A stretch of DNA of 64,000 nt from JAITWN01 sp050486285. Its GTDB lineage: Bacteria > Pseudomonadota > Gammaproteobacteria > SZUA-140. Under the pieces are notes generated by a model. That model was not told the origin of the DNA and searched no databases. It was given only the letters and a program-made list of their open reading frames with translations. Location: positions 1-64,000 of the forward strand of contig JBJHCZ010000002.1 in NCBI GenBank assembly GCA_050486285.1. Direction: 5' to 3'. The translations under genes and the position numbers were made by a program. Shown piece by piece: positions 45,930-55,890 of the stretch; the stretch's first letter is position 1, and the number at the start of each line of letters is the position of its first letter.

Positions 45930-47188
45930 CGCCTGAACATCTCCATGACCTTGCGCACGCCGGCCGCGAGGCGCTCGGCGTCGTCGAGCGTATTATACAT
46001 TGCGAATGAAGCGCGGGCAGTGCCGCTCAGACCGAAGCGCATCATCAGCGGCATCGCGCAATGATGCCCGGCCCGCACCGCTATGCCCTGGCGGTCCAGT
46101 ATCGTGCCGATATCGTGCGGATGGATGTCCTCGATGACGAAGGATACGATCGCGGACTTGCGGGCGGCGGTGCCGACGATGCGCAGCCCCGGCAACTCAC
46201 CGAGCAGCGCCGTCGCGCGTTCGAGCAGCGCATGTTCGTGGCGAGCGATTGCATCGAGTCCGACGCCTTCGACGTAGTCGATCGCGGCGCCGAGTCCGAT
46301 CGCGCCGACGATATGCGGCGTACCGGCCTCGAACTTGTGCGGCACGGCGGCCCAGGTGGAGCCCTCGAAGGTGACTTCCTCGATCATCTCGCCGCCGCCC
46401 TGCCACGGCGGCATCGCCTCGAGCAACTCGGCCTTGCCGTAGAGCACGCCGATGCCGGTCGGGCCGTAGAGCTTGTGACTCGAAAAGGCGAGGAAATCAC
46501 AATCCAGCGCCTGGACGTCGATCTCCGAGTGCGGCACTGCCTGCGCGCCATCGACCAGGACATGGGCGCCGGCCTCGCGCGCAAGCCGGATCATTTCCGG
46601 CAGCGGATTGATGGTACCGAGCGCATTCGAGGTATGGGTGATCGCGACGAGGCGGGTACGCGGCGACAGCAGACGACCGAAGGCATCGAGATCGACCTCG
46701 CCGGCCTCGTTGACCGGCGCGACCCGCAGCACGGCGCCGGTCTGCGCGCACAGGAGTTGCCACGGCACGATGTTCGAGTGATGTTCGAGCGCGGTGATCA
46801 GGATCTCGTCGCCGGCGCCGATCCGGGTCCGGCCGAAGGTCTGCGCGACCAGGTTGATTGCCTCGGTCGTGCCGCGCACGAACACGATCTCGCGATCCTC
46901 GCGCGCGTTGATGAACCGCGCGACCTTGCCGCGGGCATCCTCGAAGGCCTGGCTGGCACGTTCGCTCAGGTAATGCAGGCCGCGATGGACATTCGAATAG
47001 TCGACCGCGTAATAGTGCTCGATGGCGTCGAGCACCGGCCTCGGCTTGTGGGCCGAGGCGGCGTTGTCCAGATACACCAGCGGATGCCCGTAGACCTGCT
47101 GGTCGAGCGCCGGGAAGTCACGCCTGATCGCCTCGACATTGAAGGCAAGGGAGTCGGAAAGGCCGGCTGCGCGCAGTTTCGGATTCAT
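45926..47188 (-). CDS. sufS: SufS cysteine desulfurase
   Basis: Predicted 420 residues, group II desulfurase. N-terminal DFPALDQQVYGHPLVYLDNAAS, PLP site SHKLYGPTG (PLP lysine near 229), and the catalytic Cys in AGHHCAMPLM (about 364). It removes sulfur from cysteine as a persulfide for SufU. Its ATG 47188 is 9 bp downstream of the sufD stop. Part of sufBCDSU-sufT-Rieske. Confidence 0.95.
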   Translation of the reverse strand: MNPKLRAAGLSDSLAFNVEAIRRDFPALDQQVYGHPLVYLDNAASAHKPRPVLDAIEHYYAVDYSNVHRGLHYLSERASQAFEDARGKVARFINAREDREIVFVRGTTEAINLVAQTFGRTRIGAGDEILITALEHHSNIVPWQLLCAQTGAVLRVAPVNEAGEVDLDAFGRLLSPRTRLVAITHTSNALGTINPLPEMIRLAREAGAHVLVDGAQAVPHSEIDVQALDCDFLAFSSHKLYGPTGIGVLYGKAELLEAMPPWQGGGEMIEEVTFEGSTWAAVPHKFEAGTPHIVGAIGLGAAIDYVEGVGLDAIARHEHALLERATALLGELPGLRIVGTAARKSAIVSFVIEDIHPHDIGTILDRQGIAVRAGHHCAMPLMMRFGLSGTARASFAMYNTLDDAERLAAGVRKVMEMFRR

Positions 47189-47197
47189 CGCGTCTGC

Positions 47198-48502
47198 TCA
47201 CCCCGCCATCTGCGCCGCGACCCGCTGCTCGACATGCCGGCGCAGCGGCTCCAGCGACAACTGCCCGGTGATCTCGCCGGCGAAGGCGCTGATCAGCATC
47301 CTGCGCGCAACGGCTTCGTCGAGGCCGCGCGCCTTCAGGTAGAACAGCGCATCGGCATCGAGTTGACCGACGGTGGCGCCATGGCTGCACTTGACGTCGT
47401 CGGCGTAGATCTCGAGCTGCGGGCGGGTATCGGCCTCGGCCTGTTCAGACAGCAGCAGATTGTGGTTCAACTGCTGCGCATCGGTCTTCTGCGCGTCCTG
47501 GCACACGATCAGATGACCATTGAAGATGCCGCGCGCGCTGTCGCCGAGCACACCCTTGTAGAGCTGGCGGCTGCTGCAATGGGGGACCTGGTGCTCGACC
47601 CGCGTGTAGTTGTCGATATGACGGCGACCGCGGCCGAGATAGAAGCCGTTCAGCGTGCACTCGCAGCCTTCGCCGGCGAGTTCCGCCAGCAGTTCACCGC
47701 GCGCCAGCCGCGCGCCAAGCTGGAGGTCATGCGAGACATAACGGCTGTCGCGCCCCTGGCGTAGCTGGACCGACGAGAAATGATAAAGACCGTCACCCTG
47801 CTCGTTGAGCCGGTAGTGCTCGAGCGCGGCGCCGTCCTCGAGTACGCAGCGCGTCAGGCCATTGATCAGCGACTGCGCGCCGTCGACGCTGACGTGATGC
47901 TGCATGACGGTCGCGCGGGCGCCCGCGCCGACCAGCACCAGGTCGCGCAGGAACGCGGCGCAGGGACGCGACGACTCGCGGGCCATATACAGCAGGTGAA
48001 TCGGCCGATCGAGCGTGACGCCTGCCGGCACGCGCACGACGGCGCCGTCGGTCATGAATGCGGTATTGAGATCGGCGAACGCATCCGCGGCAGCGGGCGT
48101 ATCGGCCAGCCACTGCTCGATCTCGCCCGGCGCATCGCGCAGGCAGGCTTTCAGGCTGGTGACGACGACCCCGTTCGGCAATCCCGTGACGGAAGACAGG
48201 CCGGGGACATGATGCCCGTCGACGAAAACCAGGCGAATCGCATCGAGATCGGGCAGCAGCCACGGCGTCGCATCGATCTCCGCGGCAGTGTCGGCCTCGG
48301 CCACCGGCGCGTATCCCTTGCGGATGACCGGCGCAATGTTGGTGTATTTCCACGCCTCGTCGCGCGGCGTCGGCCAGCCGCGCTCGGCGAAGCGCTGTGC
48401 CGCGGCATCGCGCAGGCCGGCCAGCCACGGCAGCTCATGCCCCGGCAGCCGGCCCTTCAGGCCGCGATATTCTTCGATGGAAGTTTCTACGGTCGACGGC
48501 AC
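47198..48502 (-). CDS. sufD: SufD, Fe-S assembly scaffold subunit
   Basis: Predicted 434 residues from GTG 48502, which has GGGAGG 5 nt upstream; the frame is open 78 nt further, into sufC. SufD fold: WKYTNIAPVIRKG, a beta-helix core, and C-terminal KCSHGATVGQLDADALFYLKARG with the conserved CSHGAT and GLDEAVARRMLISAF. SufBC2D is the scaffold complex; SufD binds SufB and SufC. Divergent in the middle, as is normal. Confidence 0.93.
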   Translation of the reverse strand: MPSTVETSIEEYRGLKGRLPGHELPWLAGLRDAAAQRFAERGWPTPRDEAWKYTNIAPVIRKGYAPVAEADTAAEIDATPWLLPDLDAIRLVFVDGHHVPGLSSVTGLPNGVVVTSLKACLRDAPGEIEQWLADTPAAADAFADLNTAFMTDGAVVRVPAGVTLDRPIHLLYMARESSRPCAAFLRDLVLVGAGARATVMQHHVSVDGAQSLINGLTRCVLEDGAALEHYRLNEQGDGLYHFSSVQLRQGRDSRYVSHDLQLGARLARGELLAELAGEGCECTLNGFYLGRGRRHIDNYTRVEHQVPHCSSRQLYKGVLGDSARGIFNGHLIVCQDAQKTDAQQLNHNLLLSEQAEADTRPQLEIYADDVKCSHGATVGQLDADALFYLKARGLDEAVARRMLISAFAGEITGQLSLEPLRRHVEQRVAAQMAG

Positions 48503-48515
48503 GCGCGCCTCCCGC

Positions 48516-49342
48516 TCAGGCGGAACCGGCGGCGAGACCGGATGTCTTCTTCCGCCCCGTGTCGCCACCTTCGCTGACATAGCCCGAGAATCCGTCCCGC
48601 TCTATCTCGAGCGACAGCTCGTGCCCGCCGGACTTGACGATGACGCCGCCGGACAGGATGTGGACATGGTCCGGCTTGATGTACTCGAGCAGGCGCTGGT
48701 AATGCGTGATGACGACGATCGCACGTTCAGGCCCGATCAGGCTGTTGATGCCGTTCGCCAGCAGCTTCATCGCATCGACATCGAGCCCGGAGTCGGTCTC
48801 GTCGAGGATCGCGAGGCGCGGCTCGAGCACCGCCATCTGCAGGATCTCGCTGCGCTTCTTCTCGCCGCCGGAGAAGGCCTCGTTGACCGAGCGATAGAGA
48901 AACTCCTCCTTCATGTCCACGAGCTTGATCTTCTGCTTGACCATCGTCAGGAAGTCCATCGCGTCGAGCTCGGACTCCCCGCGATGTCGGCGGATCGCAT
49001 TCAGCGACTCCTTGAGCAGGTTCACGGTGCTGACGCCGGGGATCTCGACCGGATACTGGAAGGCGAGGAAGATGCCCTCGCGTGCGCGTTCCTCGGCCTT
49101 GAGTTCGAGCAGATCATGGCCTGCATAGCGGAATTCGTCGGCGGAGACCTCGTAACCGTCGCGACCGGCGAGTACCTGCGCGAGCGTGCTCTTGCCCGAG
49201 CCGTTCGGGCCCATGATGATGTGCACCTCGCCGGCATGGACGTCGAGGTCGATGCCCTTGAGTATGCGCGCGCCGTCCACCGAGACGGCGAGGTTCCTGA
49301 TCCTGAGCAGGCTGTCGGCGTTCGCGCCCGCGGTCCTGTCGT

Positions 49343-49346
<4 letters not shown>
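48516..49346 (-). CDS. sufC: SufC, ATPase of the SufBCD complex
   Basis: Predicted 276 residues, ABC-type ATPase. Walker A GPNGSGKSTL (about 46), Q-loop FLAFQYPVEIPGV, signature FSGGEKKRSEI, Walker B LAILDETDSGLD and switch His in VITHYQRLL. Slightly longer than usual (about 250) from an N-terminal extension and a Gly/Ser tail. It overlaps sufB by 4 nt. Confidence 0.96.
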
Positions 49347-50791
<1,445 letters not shown>

Positions 50792-50871
50792 GGCCCTCAT
50801 CACTCGCGCGGGACAGGCCCGCGATCAGGAAAGAATTATGAATCAGTGAGATATTGGAAATCTTGCGGACA

Positions 50872-50904
50872 ACGATATAATACCTGACTAAATTAGTCAA
50901 GTAT
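50872..50904 (-). promoter_or_regulatory. suf promoter with IscR type-1-like site
   Basis: A 25-bp near-palindrome at 50880-50904 reads, on the minus strand, ATACTTGACT, AATTT, AGTCAGGTAT in sequence, fitting the IscR type 1 consensus (ATASYYGACT...AGTCRRSTAT) at every specified position I recall. Its TTGACT (50895-50900) is also a -35, 17 bp from TATCGT (50872-50877), giving a leader of about 70 nt before sufB. So [2Fe-2S]-IscR probably represses suf here. No Rrf2/IscR gene is in the window. It lies just downstream of the mtfA stop. Confidence 0.75.
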
Positions 50905-50924
50905 TACCCATGCGCCGGGTGCGT

Positions 50925-51731
50925 CTATGATACAGGCGAAAGGGGGGCGCTGTCGCCTCCCTGTGTCGCGGCGGCTCGGGCCAGGGGGTCCTGGCGATAG
51001 AAATCGCGCATCTGCCGGTAGACGTCGGGATAGCTTGCGTCGAGCAAGCCCGGCCGTTCGAAGAAGTACTCACTCAATACCGCGAAGAATTCGGCCGGGT
51101 CTTCCGCGGCGTAGGGATCGAGCGTGGTCTCCTCGCCGGCGTCAAGGCGGCGATTCATGTCCTCGAAGGCGGTGGTGAACGCCGCGCTCCACTGCGCCGG
51201 CGCCATCCCGCGATGCAGCGGCGGAAAACCATCCGGGGGACCATTGCGCATGTCGATCTTGTGCGCGAGCTCGTGAATGACGACGTTGTAGCCCTCGCCC
51301 CGGCCCGAGGCGGTGACGTCGGCCCAGGACAGGATCACCGGCCCCTGCTCCCAGGCCTCGCCGCTCATGACCTCATCCCACTCATGGACCAGGCCGTCCT
51401 CGTCAGTCTGATGGCGGCGATGGCCGAACTTGCCGGGATAGACGATCACGGTCTCCCAGCCGAGATACCAGTCGAGATCGAGGTTCAGCACCGGGACGCA
51501 GGCCTGGACCGCGATGCGCGTCTGCATCGCCTCGGTCAGCACGAGATCATGGGTTGCGGCGAAGGATTTCTCGCGCAGGAACACGGTCGTCAATTCGCGC
51601 AGGCGCGCGAGCTCGCTTTTGTCGTAACCGTTCAGGATCGGCAGGCGTGCGGCCGCGCGCGACCATAACGCATCAGGCAAGGGATGGCGGTTGAGCCAGC
51701 GCCGGCGGCGCCACTCGCGGATGATCGACAT
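50925..51731 (-). CDS. mtfA: MtfA-like zinc peptidase (M90)
   Basis: Predicted 268 residues. The HExxH zinc motif is in VVIHELAHKIDMRNG, with a distal Glu in DPAEFFAVLSEYFFERP. The N-terminal RRRWLNRHPLPDALW and the RLPILNGYDKSELARLREL segments are family features. In E. coli MtfA inactivates Mlc and thereby affects the PTS; Mlc is not identifiable here. Cytoplasmic. It is transcribed toward the suf operon, whose IscR site begins 21 bp beyond its stop. Confidence 0.9.
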   Translation of the reverse strand: MSIIREWRRRRWLNRHPLPDALWSRAAARLPILNGYDKSELARLRELTTVFLREKSFAATHDLVLTEAMQTRIAVQACVPVLNLDLDWYLGWETVIVYPGKFGHRRHQTDEDGLVHEWDEVMSGEAWEQGPVILSWADVTASGRGEGYNVVIHELAHKIDMRNGPPDGFPPLHRGMAPAQWSAAFTTAFEDMNRRLDAGEETTLDPYAAEDPAEFFAVLSEYFFERPGLLDASYPDVYRQMRDFYRQDPLARAAATQGGDSAPLSPVS

Positions 51732-51792
51732 GCGGCAGGATCCTCGCTCTCGCGGGTATTCTGCCAGATTGCGGCCGACGGGTCAGACCCGG

Positions 51793-53481
51793 TTATCTCG
51801 TTACGGTCCTGCGCACGAGGATATAGACCGGTATCAGCCCGACCAGTACCAGCGTCACTGCGGGCAGCGCGGCTCGTTCCCAGTGGCCTTCCGAGGTCAG
51901 TTCGAAGATGCGTACCGCGAGCGTGTCCCAGCCGAAGGGGCGCAGCAACAAGGTCGCCGGCATCTCCTTCATGACGTCGACGAGGACCAACAGCGCCGCG
52001 GTCAGCAAGCCCGGACGCAACAAGGGCAGATAGATCCTGCGCAGCACCTCACCGGGCGCCGCGCCGAGATTGCGCGCGGCCTCCGGCAGACCGGGATGGA
52101 CGCGGGCGAGGCCGCTTTCGATCGGACCGTAGGCAACCGCCATGAAGCGCACGATATACGCGAGCAGCAGCGCGATGACCGTGCCGCCGAGCAGCCGCCC
52201 CGACCACTCGCTGCCGAGCAGCGCAGCGCCGCGGGCGACGAAATTGTCGAAGCCGGTGAACGCGATCATGATGCCGACCGCGAGCACAGAACCCGGCAGC
52301 GCATAACCGAGCGTCGCGATACCGATCGCCGAAGCCGTCATGCGATCGTTGTGTCGGCGCCGGGTGAACGCCAGCAACAACGCGCAGGCGACCGTGAACA
52401 GCGCCGCGGTCACGCCGAGGAACAGCGTATGAGACAGTAGCGCGAAATAGCGCGCATCCATGTCAGTCGCCACGACCTCCCACGCCCATGACACCAGTTG
52501 CAGCAGCGGCAACAGGAACGCGAGCAGGAACACCGTGCTCGCCGCGGCGGTTGCCAGCCACGCCCGCGCGCCGGCCAGGACGAAACGTTGCTGGCGTGCG
52601 GCATGCGGCGCGTCGTGATAGCGCGCCCGTCCGCGCAACTGGCGTTCCGCGAGCAACGCGAGCGCGACGAACAGCAACAGCAGCGTCGCCAGTTGCGACG
52701 CGGCCTGCAGGCTGAACAGGCCGAACCATGCCTTGTAGATCGCCGTCGTGAAGGTGTCATAGTTGAAGATCGAGACCGCGCCGAAATCGGCGAGCGTCTC
52801 CATCAGCGCAAGCGCGACGCCGGCTGCGATCGCCGGACGCGCCATCGGCAGCACGCCGCGCCAGAACGCCGACCATGGGCCGAGCCCGAGGATGCGCGCG
52901 GACTCCAGCGTGCTGCGCCCCTGGGTCAGGAAGGCTGCGCGCGTCAGCATGTAGACGTAGGGATAGAACACCAGCACCATGACCGCGATGACGCCGCCGG
53001 TCGAGCGGATCTCGGGGAACCAGTAGCCGCCAGGGCCGAAGGTCTCGCGCAGCATCCCCTGCACCGGTCCGGAGAAATCGAGCATGCCGACGACGACAAA
53101 GGCGAGCACATAGGCCGGCATCGCCAGCGGCAGCATCAGCGCCCAGTCGAAGAAACGACGGCCGGGGAAATCACACAACGCAGTCAGCCAGGCGAGACCG
53201 ACGCCGAGCACCAGCACGCCGAGGGTGACGCCGGCCGCCAGCACCAGGGTGTTGAAGACGAGATCGGCAAGCACGGTATCGGCGAGATGACGCCAGATCT
53301 CGCTCTCGGGCTGGAACCACGCAGAAAACAACACCAGCAACGGCCACGCAACCACCAGCGCGAGCGCGAGGCTGAGCAGATGCCAGAGACTGAGCCTGTT
53401 CAGCAAGCGGCGATGGAGCGGCAGTCGCCGATCCGGCGAGGCGCGCGACGCGGAGGCAATGCCCGGTGCGCCGGCCTCCAT
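51793..53481 (-). CDS. Fe(3+) ABC transporter permease (FbpB/AfuB type)
   Basis: Predicted 562 residues with two six-helix BPD_transp_1 units. Each unit has an EAA loop: ESARILGLGPWSAFWRGVLPM (first) and EAARNLGAAPGEVLRRIYLPL (second). Such fused permeases work with a periplasmic FbpA and an ATPase, FbpC. FbpA is encoded upstream with 1 bp between; no ATPase gene is adjacent. Start ATG 53481. Part of bfd-fbpA-fbpB. Confidence 0.92.
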   Translation of the reverse strand: MEAGAPGIASASRASPDRRLPLHRRLLNRLSLWHLLSLALALVVAWPLLVLFSAWFQPESEIWRHLADTVLADLVFNTLVLAAGVTLGVLVLGVGLAWLTALCDFPGRRFFDWALMLPLAMPAYVLAFVVVGMLDFSGPVQGMLRETFGPGGYWFPEIRSTGGVIAVMVLVFYPYVYMLTRAAFLTQGRSTLESARILGLGPWSAFWRGVLPMARPAIAAGVALALMETLADFGAVSIFNYDTFTTAIYKAWFGLFSLQAASQLATLLLLFVALALLAERQLRGRARYHDAPHAARQQRFVLAGARAWLATAAASTVFLLAFLLPLLQLVSWAWEVVATDMDARYFALLSHTLFLGVTAALFTVACALLLAFTRRRHNDRMTASAIGIATLGYALPGSVLAVGIMIAFTGFDNFVARGAALLGSEWSGRLLGGTVIALLLAYIVRFMAVAYGPIESGLARVHPGLPEAARNLGAAPGEVLRRIYLPLLRPGLLTAALLVLVDVMKEMPATLLLRPFGWDTLAVRIFELTSEGHWERAALPAVTLVLVGLIPVYILVRRTVTR

Positions 53482-53482
53482 G

Positions 53483-54475
53483 TCAGCGGTAGCCGGCGCG
53501 ATCCATCAGCATGACGGCCTGTGCCTGCAGGCGCCCGGCCTCGGCGATGTTGCGGTCTTCGTGACGGAACTCGCCCCAGGCCTTGACCTGCGGCTCCGCG
53601 GACACCGCCGGATTGACCGGATACTCATGGTTCAGGCTGGCGAACAGGCGCTGCGCCTCCGGCGTCGAGAACCATTCGAGCAGACGTACCGCCTGCTCCG
53701 GGTGACGGGCATGACGGGTGACGCCGGCGCCGGAGACATTCACATGCACGCCGTCGCCGTCCTGGTTGGCCCAGAACAACGCGAGCGCAATCTCCGGGTT
53801 CTCCTGTTCAAGTCGTCCGAAATAATAGGTATTGACGATGCCGACGTCGCACTGCCCTGCCTCGATCGCGCGCATCACTGCGGTGTCGTTCGAGAACGGC
53901 GGCGCGGCAAGATTCGCGACCCAGCCGCGCACGACCTTCTCGGTCGCCTCGGTGCCGAGGCGGGCGATCATCATCGCGACCATCGACTGGTTGTAGACCT
54001 GTCGCGAAGTACGCAGGCACAGACGCCCCTTCCAGCGCGGATCGGCGAGCCCTTCGTAGGTCGATAGTTCGGCCGGATCGACGCGCGAGGTGCTGTAGAC
54101 GATCGTGCGGGCGCGCGCCGACAAGCCGAACCATCGATGATCGGCATCGCGCAGATGCGGGGGGATGTTCGCGATCAGCGTCGGCGAGGCGACCGCGGCG
54201 AGCAGGCCCTCATTGGCGGCCTGCCACAGGTTGCCGGCATCAACGGTGATCAGCAGGTCGGCGCGGGTGTTCGAGCCCTCGGCCTTCAGTCTCGCGATCA
54301 GCGGCCCGCCCTGGTCGGTCACGTAACGGATTTTGACGCCGGTCTGCTCCGTGTAGAGGTCGAACAACGGTTTGATCAGGTGTTCGTTACGCGCGGAATA
54401 GACGACAATCTCGTCGTCGGCAGGGGCCTGGGGGATGTACAGCGCGAGGACCAGCAGCAGCAAGAGGCCGCGCAT
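53483..54475 (-). CDS. Fe(3+) periplasmic binding protein (FbpA/FutA type)
   Basis: Predicted about 330 residues. Start uncertain: ATG 54475 follows GTG and two TTG codons (54499, 54493); the TTGs are closer to a GAGGAAC. The signal peptide MRGLLLLLVLALYIPQ leads to cleavage near APAD. FbpA features: EIVVYSARNEHLIKPLFDL, the DVGIVNTYYFGRL iron-binding tyrosines (YY), and FSNDTAVMRAIEAG. Binds ferric iron in the periplasm. Followed by the permease; preceded 10-35 bp by bfd, sharing the Fur-box promoter. Confidence 0.92.
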   Translation of the reverse strand: MRGLLLLLVLALYIPQAPADDEIVVYSARNEHLIKPLFDLYTEQTGVKIRYVTDQGGPLIARLKAEGSNTRADLLITVDAGNLWQAANEGLLAAVASPTLIANIPPHLRDADHRWFGLSARARTIVYSTSRVDPAELSTYEGLADPRWKGRLCLRTSRQVYNQSMVAMMIARLGTEATEKVVRGWVANLAAPPFSNDTAVMRAIEAGQCDVGIVNTYYFGRLEQENPEIALALFWANQDGDGVHVNVSGAGVTRHARHPEQAVRLLEWFSTPEAQRLFASLNHEYPVNPAVSAEPQVKAWGEFRHEDRNIAEAGRLQAQAVMLMDRAGYR

Positions 54476-54509
54476 CACGAGCGACAGTGACAAGGACAAG
54501 TTCCTCGGG

Positions 54510-54701
54510 TCAGCCGAAGGCGACGGCGGGAGGCGCGTCGGACAGCGCCCGGTGCAACACCTCGCGGGCGCAATCGCGGCAGTTCCCGCAGCAGGTCGCG
54601 ACCTTGAGGCGATCGCTCAGCGCTTCCATGGAATTCACCCCGCGCCGCGCGGCCTCGCGGATATCGCGATCGGTGATCGCATTGCAGATGCAGACGTACA
54701 T
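54510..54701 (-). CDS. bfd: Bacterioferritin-associated ferredoxin
   Basis: Predicted 63 residues from ATG 54701, which has AGGAG 7 nt upstream; the open frame extends further without support. [2Fe-2S] cysteines: CIC near the start (Cys4, Cys6) and CCGNCRDC (the distal pair), as in Bfd. Bfd reduces bacterioferritin haem to mobilise iron. Upstream are a Fur box (54744-54762) and the divergent bacterioferritins; downstream is the Fe(3+) transporter operon, so iron-starvation co-induction is likely. Confidence 0.95.
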   Translation of the reverse strand: MYVCICNAITDRDIREAARRGVNSMEALSDRLKVATCCGNCRDCAREVLHRALSDAPPAVAFG

Positions 54702-54743
54702 CCCTTCTCTCCTGGCATGGCCCGGCGGGCCGCGGTCAAGAAT

Positions 54744-54762
54744 GATAATGAGAACGACTCTC
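54744..54762 (-). promoter_or_regulatory. Fur box upstream of bfd-fbpA-fbpB
   Basis: GATAATGAGAACGACTCTC matches the Fur 19-mer GATAATGATAATCATTATC at about 12-13 positions, with an outward extension AATGATAATGAGAAC. It is 43-61 bp before bfd. A weaker Fur-like dyad, AATGAGAATATTTTCCATT, at 54801-54819 is nearer the bacterioferritin gene. Confidence 0.65.
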
Positions 54763-54928
54763 ACTTTAATTAAACTTCGCACTCGTGTCAATCACCAAAG
54801 AATGAGAATATTTTCCATTAAATTCATCAAGTTGATATTGAAGGACGATTCCGGGCATAATCCCCGGCGGGCCAGACCCGTCTGTTCGCCGGCCATGCGG
54901 CCGCCGGCACCCTCCTGAGGAGCCCCCG

Positions 54929-55393
54929 ATGCACGGCAATACCGACGTCAAGCAACACCTGAATGCCGTCCTCAAGCTCCAGCTCACCGCGATCAACCAG
55001 TGCTTCCTGCATGCGCGGATGCTGCGACATCGCGGCTATGGCGCCCTGAACGAGCGCGAGTACAAATACTCCATCACGGCGATGAAGCTCGCCGACGCGC
55101 TGATCGAGCGCGTACTCTTCCTCGAGGGACTGCCCAACCTGCAGGATCTCGGCAAGCTGCTGATCGGCGAGGACGTGCCCGAGATCCTCGCGCAGGATCT
55201 GATCCTGCTCACGGCAATACGCGCCGCGCTGGTTGAAGCCGTGGCCGCCTGCGAGCAGGCACAGGACTATGTCAGCCGCGACCTCCTCGAGCATCAGATC
55301 GAAGAAGCCGAGGAACAGATCGACTGGCTCGAAACCCAGCAAGGCCTGATCGGCGACATCGGACTTGAAAACTATTTGCAGTCGATGATTTAA
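54929..55393 (+). CDS. bfr: Bacterioferritin subunit lacking the ferroxidase centre (haem-binding type)
   Basis: Predicted 154 residues, Bfr fold, clearly homologous to E. coli Bfr. All six ferroxidase ligands are replaced: Gln18, Ala51, Leu54, Leu94, Ala127 and Gln130. The haem ligand Met52 is kept. It is therefore likely the haem-carrying subunit of a two-component bacterioferritin, partnered by the next gene (29 bp downstream), which has the complementary pattern. Such pairs are known in Neisseria and other proteobacteria. The divergent bfd gene supports iron release. CCTCCTGAGGAG precedes ATG 54929. Confidence 0.92.
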   Translation: MHGNTDVKQHLNAVLKLQLTAINQCFLHARMLRHRGYGALNEREYKYSITAMKLADALIERVLFLEGLPNLQDLGKLLIGEDVPEILAQDLILLTAIRAALVEAVAACEQAQDYVSRDLLEHQIEEAEEQIDWLETQQGLIGDIGLENYLQSMI

Positions 55394-55422
55394 CCCCGCG
55401 AAGCAGACAGGGACGGAATATC

Positions 55423-55890
55423 ATGAAAGGCAACGACAAGGTCATCGCCCAGTTGCAGAAGCTGTTGCGCAGCGAACTCGCCGCCCGCGACCAGTATTTC
55501 ATTCATTCGCGCATGTGCCGCGACTGGGGCTACGAGAAGCTCTACGAGCGTCTCAATCACGAAATGGAAGAAGAGACCCAGCATGCCGATGCGTTGATCA
55601 ACCGGCTGCTGTTCCTCGAAGCGCTTCCGGAAATGAAGCGTCCCGATGCGCTGAATGTCGGCGCCACGGTGCCGGAGATATTCAGAAATGATCTCGCGCT
55701 GGAATACGCGGTGATCGATGACCTCCGCAAGGCCATCAAGGTCTGCGAGGAGAAGCAGGACTTCCAGACCCGCGAGATACTGCGCGGCATGCTCTCGGAC
55801 ACCGAAGAGGATCACACCTGGTGGCTCGAGCGCCAGCTCGGTCTGATCGAGGCGATCGGCCTCGAGAACTATCTGCAGTCGCGGATGTAG
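55423..55890 (+). CDS. bfr: Bacterioferritin subunit with ferroxidase centre, no haem ligand
   Basis: Predicted 155 residues. Ferroxidase residues Glu18, Glu51, His54, Glu94 are present, and Glu128 and His131 correspond to Glu127 and His130 of E. coli Bfr after a one-residue insertion. The haem ligand position 52 is Thr. It oxidises Fe(2+), and is the complement of the gene upstream. The 3' end overlaps the convergent GGDEF-EAL gene by 22 bp. Confidence 0.92.
   Translation: MKGNDKVIAQLQKLLRSELAARDQYFIHSRMCRDWGYEKLYERLNHEMEEETQHADALINRLLFLEALPEMKRPDALNVGATVPEIFRNDLALEYAVIDDLRKAIKVCEEKQDFQTREILRGMLSDTEEDHTWWLERQLGLIEAIGLENYLQSRM

Noticed and set aside
46061..47764. Long plus-strand frame opposite sufS and sufD
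   Set aside because: Antisense to conserved suf genes; no domain, no ribosome-binding site.
54801..54819. Second Fur box near bacterioferritin
   Set aside because: AATGAGAATATTTTCCATT has only partial symmetry and a weaker consensus match, so it is mentioned but not called as a feature.
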